Under the pieces are notes generated by a model. The model was not told the origin of the DNA. It worked only from the letters and a program-made list of their open reading frames with translations, and searched no databases. Source: Flavobacteriaceae bacterium (lineage in GTDB: Bacteria > Bacteroidota > Bacteroidia > Flavobacteriales > Flavobacteriaceae). Taken from it: a stretch of 36,771 bases of DNA. The stretch covers positions 1-36,771 of the forward strand of contig CANCPC010000014.1 of NCBI GenBank assembly GCA_947379965.1, given 5' to 3'. Made by a program: the position numbers and the translations under genes. Shown piece by piece: positions 17,741-26,053 of the stretch. Numbering within the stretch: position 1 is the first letter of the stretch; each line of letters starts with the position of its first letter.

Positions 17741-20287
17741 TTATTTGTTTTCTAATATTACAATCTTACCGTTTCTTCCGTTTTTCGAAAAAGCAGCAAG
17801 TGTAATTTTTCCCTTTTCTAAAATTGGATATTTATAAATCTTGCTTTTAATTGTTGGCAAAGAGCCATCGGTCGTATAATGAATCGCAAACCCCGGAATT
17901 TGAACATTAGCTACTACTTTCGAATTTTGAATAATTGCCCCAACTGGTGGAATTCGATAATCATAACCTCCTGCATAATAATCTAATCGGGCTAATTCTT
18001 TTTTGCCAAGAACATTTACAAATAGAGACCAATCTCTATTGTATGCAATTTCAGCCTTAGCCTTATCAGTCTCATTCGCCCAGGAAGGATCTTTCGCCCA
18101 AGCACGTTCAGCTAATGCTAATAATTTTGGAAATAATAAATAATCCAAGGTTTTGGTGTTTCGAACATTTTCACTAAAAAGCTGTCCTTGAATTCCAAGA
18201 ATATTCGATTTCCCAAAATCCGTCAAACGTTCCTTATCATTAAATAAACTAGAATTAATTGGATTTCCGGAAGAATCCTCCTTTGTGTTCGAATAATAGT
18301 TGAATGGTATAAAATAAAATGGTTTATCAATATCATTAAAACCCGCCCAATAAGCTCCTGGTTCATCTGCAGATATTTCATAAGCTAAATCAAAGTATAA
18401 ATTGCTCACACAAGAAAGAATTACTTTATAACCTGCATTAGCTAATTTATAAGGTAAATCTTCAGAACCCCAACCTATTCCGTTATTCCAAACATGAGCA
18501 CGAAATCCTTTATTGGCAAAATCAGGATTAGGAATATAGGTATTTTTACCCTCTTTAACTATTTTCCGCATTGCAATTTCTTCCCAACCAGAAACGGAAA
18601 GATTTCGCGCCGCAGTTATTTTTTGTATTTTATCGAAATAATAGTACCATAAATCATCTGTAGATTTAAGCTTGTCATTATTCTCAGCAATTAATTGATT
18701 GCATAATGGCGAAAGTTTCCAAGTTCCACCTGGCACTTCATCACCTCCAAGATGAATCGTAGCAAGCGGAGCATGAGCTTCTTTGTACATTACCTGAAGT
18801 TCATCGATAACTTTCTCAATAAAAGTATACGTCGATGGCAAAGCGACACACATGATATTATCGGTCCATAATTGTGCCGATTTATGTATGGATTTATCAT
18901 TGATATCCCGAAGCAAATAACGCTCTGCCTCCATTCTATTTCCTTCATTTAAATATTTTTCGTATCGATTATTCATTGCCATAATTGCAGCACGGCTATG
19001 TCCTGGAGATTCAATTTCAGGGATTACTTGAATATGTCTTTCGGTAGCATACTTTAGAATTTCTATGAAATCTTGTCGAGAATAGAAACCACTTGCGGGA
19101 TAAATAGCTGTTTCAGGTCCTGTTCCGTATGAAGAAGGCAAAAAGTTTTTGCTATCTAAAGTAAATCCACGGTTGGCGCCAACTTGAGTTAATTCAGGCA
19201 AAGATGGAATTTCGATACGCCAACCTTCATCATCGCTAAAATGAAAATGAAACGTATTCATTTTATACAGAGACATAGCATCAAGTATTTTGAAAATAGA
19301 TTCTTTTTTTTGAAAATTACGTGCTACATCAAACATTAAACTTCGAAATCCAAAACGCGGCTCGTCTATAACATAACAATTTGAAACACTAATTGAGGCC
19401 GATTTTCTCTTCCAAGAATCGGAAGGTAAAAGGGATTTTAAAGATTGTATTCCATAAAAAATTCCGTTTGATGTTGAAGCCAAAATTTCAATTTTATTAG
19501 ACTGAATATCAAGAATATATTCCTCTTCTTTTAATTCGGCTTTTTTCAAAAGTATTTGTTTGCCTTTGAAATCAGAAGGATTAATTTCATTTTTGCTTTC
19601 GAGAATTTTACTTAATTCATTCGAAAAGTATTTCGCTTCTCCTAAAAATTCGGAATCAGATTGAATGGCAACATTTTTATCCAAAACAAATTCACCAGCT
19701 ACTTTCTTAAAAGATTTTGGTGAAGGAAAAATTTTTGGTAAACTATCTTCCGGAATAGATGAAATTAATTTATTCTTATTATAAGTAGTTTCAGGTGTTA
19801 CAAAATTTACCGAAGCATCTACAATTGGTTTCAAAACAAAGTTTTTTAGGCTATATCCTTTTTTTGGATTATCATCCCAAACGATATAAAACCCCGCTGG
19901 TGCAGCGGTATAATTGAGTACCATTCCTTGAGTTAGAAATTGAAAATCTACACTTTGATTTTGCTTTATTCCTCTAAATTTTGCACTCGGTTTTATTTGG
20001 TATAAATCACCATTTATAGGTGTAATTTTAAAATCAGCTTCTTTTAAATTGGGAAGAATGTTTCTGTTATAGTTAAAATAAATAGTCCAACCCGAAGATG
20101 GAAAATCATTTTTTGCAGAATTAGTAAACTTTAATGAAGCTAGAACTTTGGGTTCTTTATTGTAATTATTAGCTATTAATTCCCAATTTATCTGCAATTT
20201 ATTGACATCAAAAACAGGCTTTTCTTGTGAATGAATTGAAATTGAATTCATGAAAACTGCGAACAAAACGATACTAAAATTTCTCAT
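17741..20287 (-). CDS. Secreted beta-N-acetylhexosaminidase, GH20
   Basis: This exo-enzyme removes terminal beta-linked GlcNAc/GalNAc from chitin oligomers or glycans. A signal peptide (RNFSIVLFAVFMNSISIHSQ) is followed by a chitobiase-type N-terminal carbohydrate-binding domain (about residues 30-165), a GH20b domain (about 180-310) and the GH20 barrel. The barrel shows SLMFDVARNFQKKE, FHFHFSDDEGWRIEIPSLPE and the catalytic pair D516-E517 in HLGGDEVPGG. A C-terminal Fn3-like chitobiase domain (HYTTDGSLPTIKSKIYK) completes the 848 aa. There is no T9SS C-terminal sorting domain or lipobox, so a periplasmic location is the simplest inference. It could serve chitin use or cell-wall/glycan recycling; no chitin locus is nearby. 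Confidence 0.92.
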   Translation of the reverse strand: MRNFSIVLFAVFMNSISIHSQEKPVFDVNKLQINWELIANNYNKEPKVLASLKFTNSAKNDFPSSGWTIYFNYNRNILPNLKEADFKITPINGDLYQIKPSAKFRGIKQNQSVDFQFLTQGMVLNYTAAPAGFYIVWDDNPKKGYSLKNFVLKPIVDASVNFVTPETTYNKNKLISSIPEDSLPKIFPSPKSFKKVAGEFVLDKNVAIQSDSEFLGEAKYFSNELSKILESKNEINPSDFKGKQILLKKAELKEEEYILDIQSNKIEILASTSNGIFYGIQSLKSLLPSDSWKRKSASISVSNCYVIDEPRFGFRSLMFDVARNFQKKESIFKILDAMSLYKMNTFHFHFSDDEGWRIEIPSLPELTQVGANRGFTLDSKNFLPSSYGTGPETAIYPASGFYSRQDFIEILKYATERHIQVIPEIESPGHSRAAIMAMNNRYEKYLNEGNRMEAERYLLRDINDKSIHKSAQLWTDNIMCVALPSTYTFIEKVIDELQVMYKEAHAPLATIHLGGDEVPGGTWKLSPLCNQLIAENNDKLKSTDDLWYYYFDKIQKITAARNLSVSGWEEIAMRKIVKEGKNTYIPNPDFANKGFRAHVWNNGIGWGSEDLPYKLANAGYKVILSCVSNLYFDLAYEISADEPGAYWAGFNDIDKPFYFIPFNYYSNTKEDSSGNPINSSLFNDKERLTDFGKSNILGIQGQLFSENVRNTKTLDYLLFPKLLALAERAWAKDPSWANETDKAKAEIAYNRDWSLFVNVLGKKELARLDYYAGGYDYRIPPVGAIIQNSKVVANVQIPGFAIHYTTDGSLPTIKSKIYKYPILEKGKITLAAFSKNGRNGKIVILENK

Positions 20288-20526
20288 AAAGCGAATAATT
20301 TAAAAAAATACAACTAGAATAATAGGCGCCTAATTCAGTATTTTGAAATGTTAATATAAGAATAATTAAGATTCAAAGAACATTTTTTATAATTCATTCG
20401 TCAAAAAAATAATTGGCATAGAAAAAAATTAATCCTAATTTGATAAAATCATGTAATTTTTAAAATTAAGTAGACTTTTATAAAAATCATGTAAAATCAA
20501 TTTTTTCAATAATCCGTTTTAAATTG
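20288..20526. other. Divergent intergenic region, hexosaminidase/map
   Basis: AT-rich spacer carrying the upstream regions of two divergent genes. Beyond the map -7 box just to its right, I see no hairpin, coding region or clear promoter for the GH20 gene. Confidence 0.5.
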
Positions 20527-20534
20527 TATTTTTG
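20527..20534 (+). promoter_or_regulatory. -7 box of map; rules out the upstream TTG start
   Basis: TATTTTTG matches TAnnTTTG. The TTG codon at 20532, the first in-frame start candidate, is part of this promoter element, so translation should begin at the ATG at 20553 instead. Confidence 0.6.
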
Positions 20535-20552
20535 CAGTCAGAAAAAAGCAAG

Positions 20553-21371
20553 ATGATTATCCAAAAAACAAGAGAAGAAATAGAGTTAATGCGCGAAAGT
20601 GCGTTAATAGTATCGAAAACATTAGGAATGATTGCTTCCGAAATCAAGGAAGGAGTCACCACTTTATATTTAGACAAATTAGCTGAAGAATTTATTCGCG
20701 ATCATGGCGCTGTTCCAAGTTTTCTTGGATTATATGGTTTCCCTAACTCACTTTGTATGAGTCCGAACGCTCAAGTAGTTCACGGAATTCCAAATAACAC
20801 TCCATTAAAAAGTGGTGATGTGATTTCGGTAGACTGCGGCGCATTCAAAAACGGATATCATGGCGACCACGCTTATTCTTTCGAAATTGGTGAAGTGGCT
20901 CCTGAAACTAAAAAATTATTACAAATAACCAAGGAATCCTTGTACGTTGGAATCCGAGAATTTAAATCCGGAAACCGCGTAGAGGATGTGGGAAATGCAA
21001 TTCAGAAATATACTGAAAGTCACGGTTATGGTGTTGTTCGAGAGTTAGTGGGTCACGGTGTTGGACAAAAAATGCACGAAGATCCAGAAATGCCTAATTA
21101 TGGAAAACGCGGTCGCGGAAAACTTTTTGTCGAAGGAATGGTTGTTGCCATTGAGCCCATGATTAACATGGGAACAAGAAACATAAAACAACTTAAAGAT
21201 GGTTGGACAATTCTTACTGCAGACGGAAAACCAAGCGCTCATTTTGAACATGACGTAGCATTGGTAGACGGAAAACCAGAATTGCTTTCGACATTTGCTT
21301 ATGTGTATCAAGCTTTGGGAATTGTGAGTAATGAAGAAGATGAGTTTAGAAAAATTCCTTTAGTTATCTAA
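20553..21371 (+). CDS. map: Methionine aminopeptidase, type I
   Basis: This enzyme removes the initiator methionine from nascent proteins in the cytoplasm. The 272-aa protein starts MIIQKTREEIELMRESALIV and contains the five metal ligands of the pita-bread fold: two Asp in SVDCGAFKNGYHGDHAY, His in ELVGHGVGQKMHEDP, Glu in AIEPMINMG and Glu in AHFEHDVALV. There is no N-terminal extension, so it is type I. The start at 20553 is chosen because an upstream TTG lies inside the -7 box. A long perfect inverted repeat follows the stop. Confidence 0.96.
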   Translation: MIIQKTREEIELMRESALIVSKTLGMIASEIKEGVTTLYLDKLAEEFIRDHGAVPSFLGLYGFPNSLCMSPNAQVVHGIPNNTPLKSGDVISVDCGAFKNGYHGDHAYSFEIGEVAPETKKLLQITKESLYVGIREFKSGNRVEDVGNAIQKYTESHGYGVVRELVGHGVGQKMHEDPEMPNYGKRGRGKLFVEGMVVAIEPMINMGTRNIKQLKDGWTILTADGKPSAHFEHDVALVDGKPELLSTFAYVYQALGIVSNEEDEFRKIPLVI

Positions 21372-21382
21372 AAAATCAAAAA

Positions 21383-21453
21383 CTTAGATGACCTTAAATG
21401 CCTTATATGGTTAACCGTTTTTAAACCATATAAGGCATTTAAGGTCATTTAAG
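21383..21453. repeat. Long inverted repeat after map (terminator or dispersed repeat)
   Basis: Arms at 21388-21412 and 21424-21448 are perfectly complementary over 25 bp with an 11-nt loop. A G-T wobble then four more pairs extend the stem to 30 bp. There is no good T-run directly after the stem, and the length far exceeds an ordinary terminator. It may still terminate map transcription or protect its 3' end. Confidence 0.8.
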
Positions 21454-21495
21454 AAAAACTAAATCTATATTTTTTAAAATTTTGTGAAATAACTA

Positions 21496-22266
21496 ATGAA
21501 AAAACTCTTCAAAATAATTCTCAATACCATTCCTCGTCCTATATTAATTAGACTGAGTTATGTTGCACGCCCTATTCTTGCACTTGCCTTAAAAGGAGAT
21601 CAATTTACGGATCCAATAGACGGGAAAAGTTTCAAAAGTTTTTTGCCTTATGGTTATGAAAAACAACGAGCCAATGTGCTTTCGCCAAGTACACTTTCGC
21701 TCGAAAGACATCGTTTATTATGGCTTTATCTAAAAAACGAAACCGATTTTTTTAACGCAACCGAAAAAAAGAAAGTCTTGCATTTTGCGCCAGAACAAGC
21801 CTTTTATAAATTATTCCGAAACCAAAAAAATCTAGATTATACCACAACCGACTTGTTTTCGCCACTTGCCGATGTGAAAGCGGACATTTGCGACTTGCCT
21901 TTCAAGGACAATTCGTATGATGTTATTCTTTGCAATCACGTTTTAGAACACATTCCGGACGATACGAAAGCGATGCAGGAATTATTCCGAGTTTTGAAAC
22001 CGGGCGGAATGGCCATTTTGCAAATACCTCAAGAATTAGATAGAGCGACCACATTTGCAGATGATTCTATAACAGATCAAAAAGAACGCGCCAAAATTTT
22101 TGGTCAATATGATCACGTTCGTATTTACGGTCGCGATTATTTTGACAAATTACGAAGCATTGGTTTTACTGTAATCGAGGAAGATTATACCAACAAAATA
22201 GCCCCTGAATTAGTCGAGAAATATTGTTTGGCAAAAAGCGAAATTATCCCTGTTTGTTACAAATAA
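21496..22266 (+). CDS. Class I SAM-dependent methyltransferase
   Basis: This is a methyltransferase of the type-11 family with unknown substrate. The core holds VLHFAPEQAF at motif I, an acidic residue at TTTDLFSPL (motif II position), ADICDLPFKDNSYDVILCNHVLEHI (motif III/IV) and RVLKPGGMAILQIP (post-motif). Motif I lacks the usual glycine-rich GxGxG, reading HFAPE instead. The N-terminus (residues 1-75) is hydrophobic, basic, and distinct from the catalytic domain; the segment PIDGKSFKSFLPYG may bind substrate. The 256-aa length is normal. It lies downstream of map past a long hairpin and upstream of the T9SS plug gene; no operon partner explains its role. Confidence 0.82.
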   Translation: MKKLFKIILNTIPRPILIRLSYVARPILALALKGDQFTDPIDGKSFKSFLPYGYEKQRANVLSPSTLSLERHRLLWLYLKNETDFFNATEKKKVLHFAPEQAFYKLFRNQKNLDYTTTDLFSPLADVKADICDLPFKDNSYDVILCNHVLEHIPDDTKAMQELFRVLKPGGMAILQIPQELDRATTFADDSITDQKERAKIFGQYDHVRIYGRDYFDKLRSIGFTVIEEDYTNKIAPELVEKYCLAKSEIIPVCYK

Positions 22267-22360
22267 AAATCCTTTCTTCAAATTATAGTTCGCATAATTT
22301 AAGTTGTCATAATTTAGCAAAGCATAATTCGTTATATTTACATTTTAACAATTTCAACAT

Positions 22361-23614
22361 ATGTTAGGTTCTATTATTCGAAAAATAATTTTGGTTTTCA
22401 TTGTTACATCTGCAACAGCTCAAACAGTAAATGAAGTTACACCTCCATACAATATTAAAACAGCTTCATTTATACAAAATAATGTAAACCAAGTTCCTAT
22501 CTTCAAATTAGGAGATGGTTTTTTGTTTCAATTTGACGATTTGTTCGGAAATGAAGCTAACTATTATTACGAAATTGTACATTGTGATTACGATTGGATC
22601 CCTTCAGAAATACCAAAAAGTGAATATCTCCAAGGATTTGACGGCCAACGAATTCAAGAATACACCAATTCTTTAAATACACTACAGACCTTTTCCCATT
22701 ACCAATTATCCATTCCAAACCAAAATACACAATTGCGTATTAGTGGTAATTATATCTTAAAAATTTTAGACGAAAATCGGGAGGTAGTTTTCTCTAGAAA
22801 ACTTATTCTTTATGAAGATATTGTAATGATTCCGTTCCAAATAAAACGAGCAAGAACGGTTAACAACATGGAATACAAACACAATATGGAATTTTCTATA
22901 AAATCAAAAAGTATTAATTTTCAAAACCCTTTGAAAAACATAAAAGTAATCTTGATTCAAAACGGTCAATTTAATAATGAAATCAAAAATATCATTCCGC
23001 AATATACAATAGGTAATGACTTAATTTATAATTATGACACACAAACCCAATTTTGGGCCGGAAACGAGTTTTTATATTTTGATACCAACAATATAAGAGC
23101 GGCAAGTAATAATGTGGCACATGTAGAATCTGGTAGTGACATTTATAAATCCTATTTATTCACTAATAAAGCTAGAGGAAATTATCCTTATTCATACATA
23201 CAGGATGTCAACGGAACCTTTGTCGTACGCAATATCAATGCAACAAATAGAGATATAGAAGCAGATTATTCTTGGGTCTATTTTAGTCTTTCTGCTCCCG
23301 CTTTTATGTTAAATAAAGGAATTTACATAGGTGGAATGTTTAATAATTTTAGCTTATCTCCAGAATACAAAATGGACTATAATAAAGAAAAAGGAATTTT
23401 CGAAAAAGCAATATTAATTAAACAAGGATTTACAAGTTTTCAATATTATGTTGCAGATGAAAAAGGAAATATTGACTACAAAAATGCAATAGACGGTAAT
23501 TTTTATCAAACCGAAAATGACTATTCTGTAATTGTATATTATCGAGAAAACACTGATCGTTATGACAGAGTTATTGGTAAAGGAAATGCAAATTCATCAA
23601 CAATAACAAACTGA
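22361..23614 (+). CDS. plug: Type IX secretion system Plug protein (DUF5103)
   Basis: Plug is the periplasmic protein that closes the SprA translocon when PorV is not bound, in the model from the F. johnsoniae structure. The 417-aa protein has a signal peptide (LGSIIRKIILVFIVTSATAQ) and the features of DUF5103: an N-terminal beta-sandwich with NYYYEIVHCDYDWIPSEIPK and YLQGFDGQRI, and a C-terminal part with SLSAPAFMLNKGIYIGGMFN and YDRVIGKGNANSS. It is remote from porU-porV (about 11 kb) and is followed by apaG 80 bp downstream. The assignment rests on family recognition by sequence pattern; a search would settle it. Confidence 0.82.
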   Translation: MLGSIIRKIILVFIVTSATAQTVNEVTPPYNIKTASFIQNNVNQVPIFKLGDGFLFQFDDLFGNEANYYYEIVHCDYDWIPSEIPKSEYLQGFDGQRIQEYTNSLNTLQTFSHYQLSIPNQNTQLRISGNYILKILDENREVVFSRKLILYEDIVMIPFQIKRARTVNNMEYKHNMEFSIKSKSINFQNPLKNIKVILIQNGQFNNEIKNIIPQYTIGNDLIYNYDTQTQFWAGNEFLYFDTNNIRAASNNVAHVESGSDIYKSYLFTNKARGNYPYSYIQDVNGTFVVRNINATNRDIEADYSWVYFSLSAPAFMLNKGIYIGGMFNNFSLSPEYKMDYNKEKGIFEKAILIKQGFTSFQYYVADEKGNIDYKNAIDGNFYQTENDYSVIVYYRENTDRYDRVIGKGNANSSTITN

Positions 23615-23656
23615 AAAAACATTTTTAGCAAATGTCAAAACAAAACTAATATTTTG

Positions 23657-23664
23657 TAAATTTG
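23657..23664 (+). promoter_or_regulatory. -7 box of apaG
   Basis: TAAATTTG matches TAnnTTTG and is placed 30 bp before the apaG ATG, suggesting apaG has its own promoter despite being close to the plug gene. Confidence 0.5.
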
Positions 23665-23694
23665 TTTTTATAAAATCCAATTTAGATTATTGGC

Positions 23695-24081
23695 ATGGTT
23701 TCACAAATAACAAGAGGAATTAAAATATCTGTATTAACTAGTTTTGAAGGCACTTACTTTAAAAACTATAAGATTCACTTTGCCTTTAGTTATAAAATCA
23801 CAATTGAAAACCATAGCAAAGATTCTGTTCAATTAATTTCACGTCATTGGGAAATTTTCGATTCTTTAAATTCCATCGAATATGTCGACGGTGATGGGGT
23901 AATTGGAAAAAAACCAGTACTAAAACCTGGTGAATTTCATACCTATAATTCTGGTTGCTTATTGGCTTCGCCTTATGGTGCGATGAAAGGTCATTTTAAT
24001 ATGGTCAACTTTACAACTACTAAAAAATTTAAAGTTATTGTACCAACTTTTAAATTGTGCGCTCCTTTTGCATTGAATTAA
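23695..24081 (+). CDS. apaG: ApaG domain protein
   Basis: This is a small (128 aa) single-domain Fn3-like protein of the ApaG family, named from the E. coli apaGH locus and linked genetically to Co2+/Mg2+ homeostasis. Conserved features are FAFSYKITIENHSKDSVQLI, the RHWEIFDS segment, the glycine-rich DGDGVIGKKPVLKPGE loop and the strand SPYGAMKGHFNM. There is no signal peptide, so it is cytoplasmic. The biochemical role is unsettled, including possible nucleotide binding. It sits between plug and pruA with its own apparent promoter. Confidence 0.92.
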   Translation: MVSQITRGIKISVLTSFEGTYFKNYKIHFAFSYKITIENHSKDSVQLISRHWEIFDSLNSIEYVDGDGVIGKKPVLKPGEFHTYNSGCLLASPYGAMKGHFNMVNFTTTKKFKVIVPTFKLCAPFALN

Positions 24082-24258
24082 TAGTAGATATCATTTCCAT
24101 ATATTTCAAATAAATTGATTTCTCAATTATTAGAAAACTATTTACACTATACAAATACACCCTATTTTTACTGCATTTCCTAATTTCAATATTATGTTAA
24201 ACTTCGCATTTATAATTAGATTTACACTATAAAAACGTATTTTTCAAACAATCCTTTG

Positions 24259-24266
24259 TACTTTTG
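24259..24266 (+). promoter_or_regulatory. -7 box of pruA
   Basis: TACTTTTG matches TAnnTTTG and lies 60 bp upstream of the pruA ATG. The rest of the 244-bp apaG-pruA spacer is AT-rich and shows no coding region or strong hairpin. Confidence 0.5.
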
Positions 24267-24325
24267 TGAAATATTTTAAATTCATGATTTGAATTTTTAA
24301 ATATTCTAATCTCAAATAACACAAT

Positions 24326-25954
24326 ATGCTCAAAGGATTTTTCAATGTGCCAAAAGCCGTAAACGAACCTGTAAAGTCGTATGCGCCAAATTCTCCAGAA
24401 AAAGCAGCCGTTCTAGCCGCTTACAAACAAATGTGGAATTCTAAAATCGACGTTCCGTTATACATTGGAAACCAAGAAATAAGAACTGGAAACACCCGTA
24501 ACATGACTGCGCCACACGATCATAAACACATCGTAGGAACCTATCATCTTGCTGAAAAACACCATATTGAAAGCGCTATTTCTATTGCGCTTAAAGCCAA
24601 AACAAAATGGGCAAATATGGCTTGGGAACAACGAGCAGCGATATTCCTAAAAGCTGCTGAATTAATTGCCGGACCTTATAGAGCAAGAATAAACGCAGCA
24701 ACAATGATTGCTCAATCCAAAAACATATTTCAAGCTGAGATTGACGCAGCCTGCGAATTCATAGATTTTTTACGTTTCAACGTAGAATTTATGACCCAAA
24801 TTTATAGTGACCAACCCAAATCAAATTCGGATATGTGGAACCGATTAGAATATCGTCCACTTGAAGGTTTTGTATATGCCGTTACGCCTTTTAACTTCAC
24901 CGCCATAGCAGGAAATCTTCCAGCAAGTGCCGCCATGATGGGAAATGTCGTGATTTGGAAACCTAGTGATAGCCAAGTTTTCTCTGCAAAAATCATTATC
25001 GACATTTTCAAAGAAGCAGGTCTTCCTGATGGTGTTATCAATGTTGTTTTTGGCGATGCTTTAATGATTACGGATACCGTTCTCGAAAGTCGTGATTTTG
25101 CAGGAATCCATTTTACAGGTTCAACGCATGTCTTCAAAGATATTTGGTCAAAAATAGGAACCAACATTCACCATTATAAAACCTACCCAAGAATTGTGGG
25201 CGAAACAGGTGGAAAAGATTTCATTGTGGCGCATCCAAGTGCCAATATAAAACAAGTTGCCACAGGAATTGTTCGTGGCGCTTTCGAATATCAAGGGCAA
25301 AAATGTTCCGCAGCTTCAAGAGCTTATGTTCCTATGAGTCTTTGGGAAGGAATCAAAGAACAATTAATCATCGATGTAAAAACGATGAAAATGGGTTCGC
25401 CAGAAGATTTTACCAACTTTATAACCGCAGTAATTCACGAAGGTTCTTTCGATAAATTGGCGAGTTTTATAGACCAAGCCAAAAAAGATTCGGATGCAGA
25501 AATCATCGTTGGTGGTAATTATGATAAATCCGTTGGATACTTTATAGAACCAACGATAATCGTAACAACAAACCCCCATTACACCACCATGGAAACCGAA
25601 TTATTCGGACCTGTAATAACGATTTTTGTTTATGAAGATGATCAATGGGAAACCACTTTAAAACTAGTTGACACTACTTCGCCATATGCTTTGACTGGAG
25701 CCATTTTCAGCAAAGATCGTTATGCGATTGAGCAAGCAACAGTTGCTTTACAAAATGCAGCAGGGAATTTCTACATCAACGACAAACCAACGGGAGCCGT
25801 TGTGGGAATGCAACCTTTTGGTGGTGCAAGAGCCTCAGGAACGAATGATAAAGCGGGATCAGCCTTGAACTTATTGCGTTGGGCTTCGCCAAGAACAATC
25901 AAAGAAACATTTGTAACTCCAGAAGATTATAGATATCCATTTTTGGGAGAATAA
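24326..25954 (+). CDS. pruA: 1-pyrroline-5-carboxylate dehydrogenase
   Basis: This aldehyde dehydrogenase-family enzyme oxidises glutamate semialdehyde/P5C to glutamate with NAD+, the second step of proline catabolism. The 542-aa length and N-terminus (KGFFNVPKAVNEPVKSYAP) match the monofunctional P5CDH group. The general-base Glu is at E293 in RIVGETGGKDFIV and the nucleophilic Cys is C327 in YQGQKCSAASRAYVP. The segment PFNFTAIAGNLPASAAMMGN shapes the NAD site. No proline dehydrogenase (putA/prodh) gene is adjacent. A bidirectional terminator follows. Confidence 0.96.
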   Translation: MLKGFFNVPKAVNEPVKSYAPNSPEKAAVLAAYKQMWNSKIDVPLYIGNQEIRTGNTRNMTAPHDHKHIVGTYHLAEKHHIESAISIALKAKTKWANMAWEQRAAIFLKAAELIAGPYRARINAATMIAQSKNIFQAEIDAACEFIDFLRFNVEFMTQIYSDQPKSNSDMWNRLEYRPLEGFVYAVTPFNFTAIAGNLPASAAMMGNVVIWKPSDSQVFSAKIIIDIFKEAGLPDGVINVVFGDALMITDTVLESRDFAGIHFTGSTHVFKDIWSKIGTNIHHYKTYPRIVGETGGKDFIVAHPSANIKQVATGIVRGAFEYQGQKCSAASRAYVPMSLWEGIKEQLIIDVKTMKMGSPEDFTNFITAVIHEGSFDKLASFIDQAKKDSDAEIIVGGNYDKSVGYFIEPTIIVTTNPHYTTMETELFGPVITIFVYEDDQWETTLKLVDTTSPYALTGAIFSKDRYAIEQATVALQNAAGNFYINDKPTGAVVGMQPFGGARASGTNDKAGSALNLLRWASPRTIKETFVTPEDYRYPFLGE

Positions 25955-26008
25955 ATTGGTCTTAAAATTTGAAAGTCTAAAGTCATAAAGGATATCAAAA
26001 ATAGTAAC

Positions 26009-26045
26009 ACCCACAAAAATCCAATTATTTTGGGTTCTTGTGGGT
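26009..26045. terminator. Bidirectional terminator between pruA and Gfo/Idh gene
   Basis: The arms ACCCACAA (26009-26016) and TTGTGGGT (26038-26045) pair perfectly and are followed by TTTGC TTTTT on the plus strand. It lies between two convergent genes. Confidence 0.7.
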
Positions 26046-26053
26046 TTTGCTTT

